From NCBI GenBank assembly GCA_012934845.2, contig WNNJ02001570.1, forward strand, positions 62,001 through 126,000: DNA of 64,000 bases, written 5' to 3'. The notes beneath the pieces are model-generated. The model did no database searches. It was not told where the DNA came from and worked only from the letters and a program-made list of their open reading frames with translations. The DNA comes from Pomphorhynchus laevis. Lineage: Eukaryota > Acanthocephala > Palaeacanthocephala > Echinorhynchida > Pomphorhynchidae. Made by a program: the position numbers and the translations under genes. Positions 50,770-61,112 of the stretch are shown piece by piece. Numbering within the stretch: the stretch's first letter is position 1; every line of letters starts with the position of its first letter.

Positions 50770-53700
50770 TTGTATTTAATTTTTTTTTCGAAGACATTTT
50801 TGCTAAAGCAAAACCGACTCTACTCCTTATATTTCGGATACAGGCGCTGTAATTATCGCAAGTTCTATCTGCTCGTATCTTTGCTATTTTCTTTAAAATC
50901 ATCTGTGCTGTACTGCCAAGGGCACCGTTGGAGGCAAGAACAATAGGATAAAATGACGATCGTTCAAACCGTGCTATTCTTTCACCATACTTCGAGTTTT
51001 TTCTAGCCTCGTGATAGTTAAAAGCATTGCTTGTCGTGCCAGATGAATAAGAAGGAGCAAGATGGCTGAAAACACAAATGTCAAATAATGACCGCTCCGT
51101 CTTATCCCCAAACAGACCGTAACACGCAACATCAACTCTAGAATTACGATCAAGGGTCGTTGTGGAATTTTTGAAAACTATTCCTTCAGGCAAAGGTTGT
51201 AAAGGAGGTTCAATTGATGTTGAACTGCATACATCGGCTAGTTCTTTAGCAATAATATCACGAACCACGTTATGTCTAATTGTTGGAATACCACCGGACT
51301 GACAAGCAACAGCATGACAAATATCAAAATTGTGTCCACACAAACATTTCATGGGTGAGTCCGGAGGTTTCCATCCATAGCGTGATGCCAGAGCATCTTG
51401 AAATTGCCTTTTGCTTAAGTGGTGATTAAGTACTAATGAAGGTTTTGCTGAAAGCCAATTAGATGCCCCTTTACAGGCTGCGAAATCGAGACAAGCGCTA
51501 ATAGTCGCTGATTTTGATTTAACCCTCATCAATCGAGTTTTGATAGATTCTTGCTTATATATTCTTATTTCTCGCGCAATTTGGGCATATCTAATCTCTA
51601 AATCACTTCCTGATAATCCATCTAGTAGAGGTTGGCTCATGCGTAATGAACTATCATATTCCGAAAGAGGATTACTATTCGGGTCTAGTATACCCAATCC
51701 ACCGTAGCGTAATGGAATCATTATCGAATCAAGTTGTCCCGTATCTAAATCAACTCCTGTCAACTTCGGAATGATCGTGTCGAATATATACGATGAAAGA
51801 CGTTCGTAACATGTGCTACTAGCCATACAAGTTCGTTGAACATAATTCCACTTGAATTGGAGCGCCTGCGTCAAAGCTGCAAAAGCGACGTATGGATCTT
51901 CATTCGCTACTAAATTCAAATTTTTTAATGATTCAATCCAGTTTTCAATTTTGCCATGAACAAATTGGTCCATATATGTTTGATCTCCAATGGCAGAACC
52001 AAGAATTTCTGTACCTTGGTATATAATCTTAAGCCCTGTACCACAGAAAGTCTTCTCTGCTAATTTTATTTGATCTTTATGTACTAGAACCTGGCATTTT
52101 TGTTCATTTAGATGAAATCCATATCTATGGCCGATTTCGCGGATACCATTCCAGACTCTCAATACATCAGATCGACTACCCACACAATTCGCATCGTCTG
52201 CAAACCAGCGATGAGTAACGTTTGGTGCTATAGCTCTCAGCTTCATTATTAGTGGAAGTGATGACGCAGCAAATGCTATCATTGCCAGAGGATCACCTTG
52301 CGTGAACCCCTCCTTGGAAAACATTAAATCCTTGTCGACTGAAAGAGTTGCTGGATTACCATACACATTACGCAGCACTGTTGCTAGTGAAGGACAAACA
52401 TACTCTATATTTGCTAGAGCCAATTTACGGTTCACACAGTTAAAGGCATTTCGAGCATCTAGCTGCAACAAGCACATGTCACTGTTTTCCATGTAAACCT
52501 GTCGAATGGAATGTATCGCAGCCTCGACCCCGCATCTTTGTCCAGCGCACAATTGTTCGCATTTCGACACGATCTGTAAGTCTTTACTTATCAACTTTGC
52601 CAGAACTTTTCCAACTATTCTGCGTGATACCTCACCAATCCCTATCGGCCTGATGCCGGGGTCCTTGTTCAATGGAATCAAACGGCTTGCTGTAAATGCT
52701 GTAAGAGAGTCTGGGTTGATATTAACGGATGCCACTAGATACGAAAAATCAGCGAGACTGGAAGCTAGTCGAGAAGATGATATTCCGAACGAACATAGCA
52801 TTGTGCGCCATATTTGCGCATCCATTCCTGAAGGTCCTGCTGATCCTTGAGTGCGTCGAGCTGCCTCTATAATGTCATCGCTTGATATGTATTCAAAACG
52901 TACTGGGTGGTGCTTAACCATGTTTGGTAAAGGACTATTTAAAGCTACGCCTTCACTTATGTCGGAAGCTTCAGGGTGAAGCTGTAATAGCTTATGCCGC
53001 ACACTCTGTGATTCAAAAGTATCGTCCAGCTCCATTATACCCATTTGATTGTGAGGATTTTCAAGCAATTTTATCGCTGAGTTTGTCTTGTGATGTGTCA
53101 TTAGCTGAATAAATTTCTGGACCCAACTTGATTTTCTAGATGTCCTTTGGCTTTGGCACTTTCTCTGACTTTGAAGGATTCTTGCTTCACATAAAAGCTC
53201 GAACAAGTTTTGTTCCTTCCATAATTTTAGTCTGCGTTCAATATTTTTGCGTCTTGTACTCACACGACGAGATTCCGTTCTTTGCAAAATTAACTGACAC
53301 ATCACCGTAGATGATTTAAGACTTAATTCTATCTGTGTTTGATCATCGACGCATAAACGATAAAATGACGCTAAATTGTCGATGAACTCGAAGCTTGCAT
53401 TACATTTTGGTAACTCGAACAAATTCGGATCCCATAAAATGACTTCTTTGTAAACCGAGTCAATGTCAATCCCTGTGTTAGTTTGTTTATCTGTGCTACT
53501 ATGTAAGAGCTCAGTGGATTTATTAGTAAATCCAATACTACACAAGTTCAATTCCAAGATTTGGTTAATACAGCCATTCACTGAATGTGATACATTCGTT
53601 CGCTCTGTGGATGGAATGATGGAGTCCAATAATAGCGGCGTTTCTTTAATGCGATTTTTGCAACTGGTAGCTAGACAGTCAATACAAGATCTTCCGGATT

Positions 53701-53785
53701 TCTTACAAGGACAACGTATACATTTTGCAGCTGAACCATTACACGTACAACAGCGAGAAAAGGAAGACGGTTTACCTCGCGGCAT
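49496..53785 (-). CDS. Fused 1429-residue RLE protein with two endonuclease domains
   Basis: One uninterrupted frame across elements H and I-prime. Residues 1-about 1000 are H: MPRGKPSSFSRCC, Cys cluster CCTCNGSAAKCIRCPC..C..C, QGSAGPSGMDAQIW, GIRPIGIGEVSRRI, LQLDARNAFNCVNR, EGFTQGDPLAMIAF, RWFADDANCVG, then CLCGHNFDICHAVAC, TIRHNVVRD, SRVDVAC, LFDICVFSH. The junction reads MSSKKKLNTT, coded by the A-run plus target sequence. Then come a second thumb (ALVRKLAVVANIDPHVAYCG) and a second endonuclease: CPCGEKLDISHALAC, IIRHNAIRD, ARLDIVC, FLDVTVF. Ends EEIVDNDFYR. A chance in-frame fusion that stays open over 4.3 kb; whether it is made is unknown. Confidence 0.9.
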   Translation of the reverse strand: MPRGKPSSFSRCCTCNGSAAKCIRCPCKKSGRSCIDCLATSCKNRIKETPLLLDSIIPSTERTNVSHSVNGCINQILELNLCSIGFTNKSTELLHSSTDKQTNTGIDIDSVYKEVILWDPNLFELPKCNASFEFIDNLASFYRLCVDDQTQIELSLKSSTVMCQLILQRTESRRVSTRRKNIERRLKLWKEQNLFELLCEARILQSQRKCQSQRTSRKSSWVQKFIQLMTHHKTNSAIKLLENPHNQMGIMELDDTFESQSVRHKLLQLHPEASDISEGVALNSPLPNMVKHHPVRFEYISSDDIIEAARRTQGSAGPSGMDAQIWRTMLCSFGISSSRLASSLADFSYLVASVNINPDSLTAFTASRLIPLNKDPGIRPIGIGEVSRRIVGKVLAKLISKDLQIVSKCEQLCAGQRCGVEAAIHSIRQVYMENSDMCLLQLDARNAFNCVNRKLALANIEYVCPSLATVLRNVYGNPATLSVDKDLMFSKEGFTQGDPLAMIAFAASSLPLIMKLRAIAPNVTHRWFADDANCVGSRSDVLRVWNGIREIGHRYGFHLNEQKCQVLVHKDQIKLAEKTFCGTGLKIIYQGTEILGSAIGDQTYMDQFVHGKIENWIESLKNLNLVANEDPYVAFAALTQALQFKWNYVQRTCMASSTCYERLSSYIFDTIIPKLTGVDLDTGQLDSIMIPLRYGGLGILDPNSNPLSEYDSSLRMSQPLLDGLSGSDLEIRYAQIAREIRIYKQESIKTRLMRVKSKSATISACLDFAACKGASNWLSAKPSLVLNHHLSKRQFQDALASRYGWKPPDSPMKCLCGHNFDICHAVACQSGGIPTIRHNVVRDIIAKELADVCSSTSIEPPLQPLPEGIVFKNSTTTLDRNSRVDVACYGLFGDKTERSLFDICVFSHLAPSYSSGTTSNAFNYHEARKNSKYGERIARFERSSFYPIVLASNGALGSTAQMILKKIAKIRADRTCDNYSACIRNIRSRVGFALAKMSSKKKLNTTALVRKLAVVANIDPHVAYCGLINSVQMKWIFSLRTSKCHEDWLTDLGSALRDVLLPLFADWNLNQNWKVLLTSPLKLGGLGIVDPTFTLSLEYDSSLSLASTYDIGVQAEALYDIQKSRLLDITSIRMSRLKERLHSVADNFDSSVHNAITHAMRSGASSWLSALPLSTEKHNLSSNQFKDAIASRYGQVPSDLTNRFCPCGEKLDISHALACRNGGLPIIRHNAIRDILAIELSRVCNSVNTEPVLSTVPANLKFMERTTTRDISARLDIVCSGLGNDWFERTFLDVTVFSVFAQASSSRSLEANFQYNEQRKLSKYNERIVEVERGTFIPFVLSSSGGLGDQAIKLLKTLSGAISRRTNAEYAETLTRIKRKISIEIARSASACLRAPRLRKNGAIQSDGTMLNSLNQVFSEEIVDNDFYR

Positions 53786-53996
53786 TATGTTGTGTGTTGT
53801 TTCAATTGTGTATTCAATTGTGTTGTAAATAGTTATTTGTTAACAGCTTAGAATTTTAAACTCTCTGTATATAGTTATTTGTTAGCAGCTTAGAATTTCA
53901 AACTTGTATGTTATTTTATTGTAAGTAGTTTATTAAGCAGCCAAGAAAGTTCAAACTAGTCCAATTATTATTAATTGAAAATACAATTATTATTAA
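50781..53996 (-). mobile_element. RLE retrotransposon H, 3' end at an internal A-run
   Basis: Includes the 5' UTR, the whole Cys-rich N-terminus, RT and almost all of the endonuclease. The copy ends at a run of nine A within the last codons, directly followed by ATTAAATACAA and the next element. It therefore lacks a 3' UTR and the GCCCATTTGCGGG motif. The missing 3' end suggests reverse transcription primed at an internal A-run. Confidence 0.82.
53828..53905. repeat. Two imperfect units in the 5' UTR of element H
   Basis: ATAGTTATTTGTTAACAGC-type units at about 53828 and 53872, each followed by TTAGAATTT(T/C)AAACT. Resembles the tandem 5' units of the Fam1 and Fam2 LINEs in position, not in sequence. 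Confidence 0.65.
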
Positions 53997-54007
53997 TTGT
54001 ATTTAAT

Positions 54008-56694
54008 TTTTTTTTTATTTTAAATTTTTATTATTAATAATAAATAACGAATACACATTATACCCGCAAATGGGCATTAGTTCAACGATAGAAATCATTG
54101 TCTACAATTTCTTCTGAGAAAACCTGATTCAAGCTGTTTAACATAGTTCCGTCTGACTGTATTGCACCGTTCTTGCGTAAACGTGGGGCTCGTAAACATG
54201 CTGAGGCGGAGCGGGCTATTTCAATGGATATTTTCCTTTTGATCCGAGTGAGCGTTTCGGCGTATTCTGCATTCGTTCGGCGAGAGATTGCACCAGAAAG
54301 GGTTTTCAGTAATTTGATTGCCTGATCCCCCAATCCACCAGATGAAGATAATACGAACGGAATGAATGTCCCTCGTTCCACCTCCACTATTCTTTCATTG
54401 TATTTAGACAATTTTCGTTGTTCATTGTACTGAAAATTTGCTTCGAGAGATCTAGAGCTACTGGCCTGAGCAAAAACCGAAAAAACCGTAACGTCTAGAA
54501 ACGTCCGCTCAAACCAATCGTTGCCAAGTCCAGAACAAACAATATCAAGCCGGGCACTAATGTCACGTGTAGTTGTGCGTTCCATAAATTTTAGATTTGC
54601 AGGTACTGTGCTTAGGACCGGCTCCGTGTTCACAGAGTTACACACTCGAGAAAGCTCTATGGCAAGTATGTCCCTTATAGCGTTGTGGCGTATAATAGGA
54701 AGGCCCCCGTTTCTACAAGCAAGTGCATGACTTATATCCAGCTTCTCACCACAAGGACAAAAACGATTCGTCAGGTCTGAAGGCACTTGTCCATAACGGC
54801 TGGCTATGGCATCTTTGAATTGATTGGAAGATAGATTGTGCTTTTCGGTTGATAGAGGCAATGCACTTAACCACGATGATGCACCTGATCGCATCGCATG
54901 CGTAATCGCGTTGTGAACTGAAGAATCGAAATTGTCAGCTACGCTATGTAGTCGCTCTTTCAACCTGCTCATTCGTATGGAAGTAATATCTAGTAATCTT
55001 GATTTTTGAATATCATATAGAGCTTCTGCTTGGACACCGATGTCATACGTTGATGCGAGAGATAATGAGCTATCGTACTCTAGACTCAATGTAAAGGTGG
55101 GGTCCACAATTCCAAGTCCTCCCAGCTTTAAAGGAGATGTGAGTAACACCTTCCAATTCTGATTTAGATTCCAATCTGCGAAAAGGGGAAGAAGAACATC
55201 TCTAAGTGCAGATCCCAAGTCCGTTAACCAGTCTTCATGACACTTGCTTGTTCGTAAAGAAAAAATCCATTTCATTTGGACTGAGTTTATCAGGCCGCAG
55301 TATGCAACGTGCGGATCGATGTTGGCAACCACTGCTAGTTTTCGCACAAGTGCGGTCCATTTGTATGCTTTCAACCGGATAGTATCTTCCACAAACTCTG
55401 CAGACCCTATTGGAGCACCCAAGATCATTGTTCCGTTGATCGAGGTTTTGATGTCTGGTGAGGGAATATCATGAATAGAGATCGGGAAATGCGACACAAG
55501 TACACTCTTTTCTGGATTCACATGGTAGCCGAATTTAGGACCCTCGTGAATCAGTAAATCCCATACCGTTTTCAGTTCATCCGACTTTCCAACAAAATTC
55601 GCGTCGTCGGCATACCATTTTTGAAAAACGTTGGGGACCGAACGACTGATAAGTGCTATAAGAGGAAGTGACGAGATTGCGAAACCTGGCATCGCGAAGG
55701 GGTCTCCTTGCGTAAAACCCTCCATTGAGTAGATGCTACTGCCATCTCCAAGAACCAATTCTGCAGGAGTACTATATATATTATTTAGTACACGTGATAA
55801 CGAGGGGCATCCGTACTCTATGTTATGCAGTGCTACATTTCGATTTAGAGAGTTGAACGCATTAGAAGCGTCTATGGCTAGCAAACACATGTCACGTCCT
55901 GATGTATATCTTGCACGTAGTGAGTGAACAGCATGATCGATACCTCCTTTCTGTCCCGCAGCTAGCTGGGAAATCCCGGCCACCTGTTGAATATCCTTTC
56001 TCACGATCTCTATTATCGCCTTGCTAACTATTCGTCTTGCGGTGTCCCCGATTCCAATCGGCCGAATGCCACCCGATTTTTTTGTAGGGCGATTAAGCGA
56101 CAAGTTGTAAAAGCTTCTAGCTGAATGGGTTCCACTGACTCAGTCGCTAGCCTTATCGCAAATGAAGCAAGGGACCGTGCTAAATTTATCGAGTCCTGTC
56201 CAAATTTCGTTAACATGTGCCTCCAGCTGAGTGCGTCTAGGCCAGATGGACCAGCTCCCCCTTGAGTTCGCTTGCAAATACGAATAATACATTGATCGTC
56301 CAACACGAAATATCGGCTAGTTTGATGAGTAACTGTTCCAGGTAAGTATTCGGAGAGTAATGCACTATGCATTATAGGTGCTGCTTGAGGATGAAGATCA
56401 GATAGTGCTTCCCTAACGGACTTGCCGTTTATGCATTCGTCGGGTGATAGCATTCGGGATAGAGTTTCACCTTCCAAAATGGACGTACTTGCGGCCAACC
56501 GTCCACGAGTCACTAAATTTCGATAGCGCTTAGTCCAATCCATATCATTCTTGTCATTCCGCAAAGATCTTTCACTCTGCAGATAGTTTGCCTCGCTGTA
56601 CAGTTCGCCTATTTTCCCAGATTCCCAAAGTGCTAGTCTGCGCTCCAAGGTTTTTCTTACTATCCCAATTCTCGAAGTTTGTAATCTCTGCAAA
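54008..56694 (-). mobile_element. RLE retrotransposon I, 5'-truncated
   Basis: Last element of the stack, flanked by the 16-bp duplication ATTAATTGTATTTAAT. 3' UTR with GCCCATTTGCGGG (54063-54075) and an A-tail. Starts inside the region before the RT (LQRLQTSRIGIVRKTLERRL). Beyond the right duplication lies an (AAT)n microsatellite. Confidence 0.9.
54082..56693 (-). pseudogene. RLE element I protein, one frameshift in an A-run
   Basis: RT plus endonuclease in two overlapping frames. N-terminal part 56693-56028: TQGGAGPSGLDALSWRHML and TTCRLIALQ. C-terminal part 56103-54082: GGIRPIGIGDTARRI, LLAIDASNAFNSLNR, EGFTQGDPFAMPGF, KWYADDANFVG, then thumb and endonuclease (CPCGEKLDISHALAC, ARLDIVC, FLDVTVF) ending NDFYR. 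The switch falls at a run of seven A near 56078-56084 (LQK then KSGGIRP would need eight), so either a one-base deletion or a homopolymer error. Otherwise open. Closer to the element at 3017-5140 than to H or G in the GDPFAMP and ADDANFVG boxes. Confidence 0.9.
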
Positions 56695-56705
56695 ATTAAT
56701 TGTAT

Positions 56706-56738
<33 letters not shown>

Positions 56739-56834
56739 TATAATTATGCTTTCGCATCGAATATACCAGACCGCTAGTAATTGCAGTCACGGAGTGTTGG
56801 TTGAATTATGAATTGATGACAGGGAAATTTAATT

Positions 56835-57045
56835 ATTTTACTATGTCCTCTATCGAGCCAACGGATTAGGCTACAAAGGTGGTGATGTGGTGCTGGATAT
56901 TGAGGTTTTAGCAACTTTTAGTGTACTTAATTCTAGTTCATTTGACGGAGTGGATGCATTGTAAGATAGGCGTTAGATCTTTTCCTGATCACAAAGTTAT
57001 TATTGTTGGCGTTACTTACCGGGGTCCTCTTGCCGATCTGATTTA
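56835..57045 (+). mobile_element. CR1-like LINE endonuclease fragment
   Basis: Reads YRANGLGYKGGDVVLDIEVL, SSSFDGVDAL, then after a frame change KIGVRSFPDHKVIIVGVTYRGP, the middle of an APE-type LINE endonuclease. Short and broken. Confidence 0.6.
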
Positions 57046-57700
57046 AAGGTTTTCGTGGCATATAATTTATTAGTCAATTCATTAATATTGAATTATATTT
57101 TAAATTTCAATTTTAAATGTTGACTTTATATAAATATAAATTTTATAAAATTTTATAGTTACTATAAAATACATAGACTTAATAATATGATCTGATCTGT
57201 TTTATCAGATCAGATGTAGGATATTATTATCTTATTAAGAGAAAAGATAATAATATCCTATTAATAAGTTACGATCCCATTACGATCATATTACGAAAGA
57301 TTCAAATTTTTAAGATCAACAAAAATAATTTATTAATTATTTATTAGTAATTAATTTAACTCTTGATAAAAACAGATCAGATCTACTTTTGAATAATAAA
57401 AACATTTGGAATGATTAAAACAGATCATATCTGTTTTAAATGAAGTCAGTGGTAATGAAGTCAGTTACTACTGATGAAATCATGGTAACTGATTAAAGTG
57501 TACTTTCAATAGGCACGATTTGTAAATCGTGATTTACACAAGCTAAATAGATTAAGTTGTAAAAACACAGTACAGTTGAAGAAAAATGTCAACGGAATCA
57601 GTTATCACTGGAAGTCAGTGGTAACTGACTTCATTACGATGAAGTTAGTTACTACTGACGAAATCATGGTAACTGATTAAAGCTAAAAAATGTGCATCAA
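57046..57700. repeat. AT-rich region of hairpins and short duplications
   Basis: 57190-57199/57206-57215: perfect 10-bp inverted repeat (ATCTGATCTG). 57217-57233/57244-57260: perfect 17-bp inverted repeat (TAGGATATTATTATCTT). 57621-57634/57639-57652: 14-bp inverted repeat with one mismatch. 57455-57498 is repeated directly at 57639-57682 with two differences. Could be remains of a small non-autonomous DNA transposon. No coding. Confidence 0.7.
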
Positions 57701-57714
57701 CAAAAACATGTGCG

Positions 57715-60400
57715 GTGGTTCAAAAGATTCAACAAAACCCTTTTTTTCTAACTAATTCAATCACTCATTGTTTATCTGATGCAAAAGACAGAGGAGTCCG
57801 GTTCTCCTCCAGCATTCAGTCCGTTAAAGTACAAAAAACCCGGGCTCTAAAAAAGACCTGGGCCTCAACAGAGTTTAGGTTCTCTATAACTAGCAAGAAA
57901 AGATCTAAGTCGCTGGGTTATTGCCTCTACGGGAAATGATGACATTGCTGGTGGGGAAGTGTCTTCTCCTGATGGCGCGGGGAGTGAGAAGGGCAACATC
58001 TCTCCTGGCTCTTTCTAGGAGTAGGAAATCCCACTCCAGCTAACTTAACACAATGCAAAGTAATCAAGATCCTTTTTCACAGAATACCTTTCAGTGAAAT
58101 TCGGGAGATGCTTCTGCCCTTAGCCTTTTATCTGGTAGAGAAGCAAATGTTATAGTCCTTCAGGAGACGCGGTCTATCCGTCTCCCCCAGGACATTACTC
58201 AATTTATTCCTAAGCACATCTACACCCACTATACACCGTACATAACCCCTCTTCACTCCTCTTCATCTCAAGGTCTTTTAACCCTAGTTAAAGGCTCCTT
58301 AAGATCGTCCCACCTTTTAAACGATTCTTGTTTAGCCCTGTCTTGTTTAGCCATATATCTTGGTAATAACGGTAAAAGTATCAGTATATCCGATATCCAT
58401 ATTAGGCCAGGGGAAATTCACAAGAACCTTGAGCTTCTGGACCGTATTTTGAGTAGTGGCTATGACATGTTACTCGGTGAATTCAACGACAGAACTGGTC
58501 GTTGGATTAGTGCAGCACTTTGCAGAGTCAGGAACGACTACCTTATTCACAAACCACCGCCCCCACCTTTCATTGCTCAACAACTAATTATCTCCTCGAC
58601 ATATTACTTCTTTATAAGATATGATTGTTGAAATCCATCTGTACTGAGCAGTCGCGACAACAACATACCACCTCTCATGACCTAATTTTCTGGCGGACTG
58701 AGTAAGATTGGTTGCTTATAATGAGGTTTCACTTTGATCCCATCAGAGTGAATTTCTTTCAGGCAGCCATCCGACTCTTTCCCAGAATTGATAATGAGAG
58801 TTTGACCGAATTTAATTCCTACCTTTCCTCGCAAGCTACCCGGTTGCTTTCGACTACCTATAAACGTCGCATATACAATCCCACTCCAACAAAATTAAAG
58901 GTCCTGTCTAAAATGCCACACCTTTCCAACCTCTCTGTTTCCGCCCGACAGGCCCTCTCGAATGAATACTGGTGCTCTAGATATATGTTCTAGCTGAGCA
59001 AGGATAAGGCGAGCCCTGTTCACCCTAGCCCTTCACAGTCTTCCTTTTGGAAGATATTCAAGAAAGAGAAGTTTGCCTGCTGAAGGGACAGGGCTGTGGG
59101 TTGGATTGGGAGCATTGTCCTTGACAGAGTTTTGGAAGAGTCACTGTCCACACACAACTATGGAGCCACTCAATCTCCCCAACCAATCCTGTCTTGGGCG
59201 ACTTCAGGAGCAGGGACATATCTGTTACAAATATCCCTAACTCCTGGGGTCCACTTCGGGCCAGATCCAAATCTGTCGCCCTACTATCTTCTCGGGTTTG
59301 TCAGCTTTTGACAGCCGATCAAAGAAGACAAGTGGCCTTCACAATGCTTTTAGCCTCACCATCCGATGTAGCCGGCATCACCATTAGTATACGTGTTTTT
59401 ATACCTAAGAAAAATCATGTCTCATGTCCTAAAGACCTGCGCCTGATTTTGATTCAAAATTCCCTCATCTCCATTTACGAAAAAGCGCTTGCGCGTAGAA
59501 TCCGCGATTATTTAAATAGACGTAAGTTGATCACATCAAGTTTTTATGGGTTTGTCAAAGGACCCTCGGTCCATTCAGAATATGTAAAGTTCATCAGTTT
59601 TTTCGGGATAACAGTCATCAACTTGCTGTGGTTGTTTTCCTCGACTTTTCTGCTGCATTTTACCGCGTTTCCATTCCCTTCGTTATCTCCTATCTTAGGT
59701 TCCTCGGGTTGCCTGTGTAATGGTTAACAGAGGGGAGATATTGTTGTACACCAAGCGGTTTTTCTATGGAGACGATCTTGATGCGTTTTAGTTCTACTCT
59801 ATTACCGGTGTGCCTTAAGGATCCCCATTTTCTAGTGTCTTATATCTTGCTGCCTCCATTGTACTATTCAAGAATTTTAAAAGTGGTCAGCATCTAGTGG
59901 TATACGCTGATGATACCATAGCCCTGTTCTCTGGACGCGGGTGCAATGATGTAGTATCAGACATCAACAGTTTCTTTTTAAGACTAAAAGACCAGCTACT
60001 TTTATCCAATCTTGTTCTCAACTCTACTAAATCGCAGGTGGTTGTCTTTCATGGCGCCCCTACAACAAAGAAAAAATTAAAGAGACTAGCAATCTCAGCT
60101 CTATCTTCCATATTGACTAATCAACCACTCCCCACCTTCACAAGTCGAGTAAAATACCTGGGGTTCACCGTTACGGTGAACTGGTCGGCGAAAGCTGACC
60201 TGGATAGACTTAAACGTATCCTGAAGAAAGCTAGGTGGCCCTTGAAACAGGCTCAGCATCTGTCATTGAAAGGGAAAACACAGGTGCGCCTTTGGGGTAC
60301 CTGGGCTATCTCGGGACTGGTCTTCTTCTCAAGAGGACGTCCACCCATAGCAAAGGCTAAGGTTTCTTAAGCTCCTCGCCTCTCGTTTACCCAGCATAGT
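57715..60400 (+). mobile_element. Degraded LINE of a different clade
   Basis: Endonuclease remnant about 58.07-58.62 kb: VIVLQETRSIRLP, GLLTLVKGSLRSS, DMLLGEFNDRTGRW. RT remnant 59.3-60.37 kb: FIPKKNHVSCPKDLRLI, IYEKALARRIRDYLN, YGFVKGPS, VYADDTIALFSG (motif C), LVLNSTKSQVVVFHG, VKYLGFTVTVNW. The QET and NDRTGR signatures and the form of motif C differ from the CR1-like and L2-like elements here; I cannot name the clade. Many frame breaks. Its 3' end is cut by the Fam2 fragment at 60411. Confidence 0.7.
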
Positions 60401-60410
60401 CCGCGCCGAT

Positions 60411-61112
60411 AATTCTTCCTATCGTTGATAATCTCGTTTTCCTAGGCTTCCATTTTGACAACCGACTTTCACTTAAACCTTTCGTTAGAGATAAAGTACG
60501 CTCATCTACCTTGATACTCCGCAACCTCCGTCAAGTTCGTAGATTGATCGATTTTCCTTCTTGTATGACTCTCATATCTTCTCTCCTTTTTTCTAGACTC
60601 GATTATTGTCTTAGTCTATTTTCCAACTCACCTAAATCTACTCTTCTTCCCGTACAACGCATCGTAAACGCAGCCGTCCGAATTCTCCTCCGTCTTCGTC
60701 GTTTTAATCATACATTCTACCATCTTGTTTCTCTCGATTTGCCAACAATTTATTGTCGTGTTCAAATTCGTCTTCTTATCGTTGCTTTCCGCCTTGTTAC
60801 TTTTCATACCCCTTCATTTCTCAACCTTCTTTTTCTTGATAATTCTCGTCCTGTTTACTGTTCCTTGCGTTCCTGTAATTCCCTTCTTTTACATGTCCCA
60901 AACTACTCTACCTCCTTTGGATTCCGCTTCTGCCTGGTGGCTGCTCCTCTATCGTGGAACCATCTGCCCATTCATATACGCCAATCAACTTCCCTGAAGC
61001 GCTTCAAACGACAAATCCGATCCCATTTAAACAATTTATCTGATTGACTTTTTCATTTTTGTTTGTGGACTTGTAAGCGTACAACTTGTACGCATTTGCC
61101 ACATTAAATAAA
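60411..61112 (+). mobile_element. Fam2 LINE 3' fragment
   Basis: 5'-truncated Fam2 copy starting at the equivalent of AATTCTTCCTATCGTTG in ORF2. Its frame is open from 60511 to 61047 (ILRNLRQVRRLIDFPS to IRSHLNNLSD), with the hairpin at 61077-61093 and tail TTGTATTATTATTTATTTATTT. Few changes from copy B, so recent. Confidence 0.92.

Larger units (their letters stand above)
46964..56710. repeat. Five copies of TTGTATTTAAT bounding four RLE elements
   Basis: TTGTATTTAAT occurs at 46964-46974, 49407-49417, 50770-50780, 53997-54007 and 56700-56710, always plus-strand. The four copies at the left edges are followed at once by a T-run, the 3' A-tail of a minus-strand element. The first and second share 14 bp (CTGTTGTATTTAAT). 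The last two share 16 bp (ATTAATTGTATTTAAT; 53992-54007 and 56695-56710). Confidence 0.85.

Noticed and set aside
46964-56710. Strict site-specific insertion like R2 in rDNA
   Set aside because: The targets at 3006 and 17438 are different sequences, so only a local preference or repeated reuse can be claimed.
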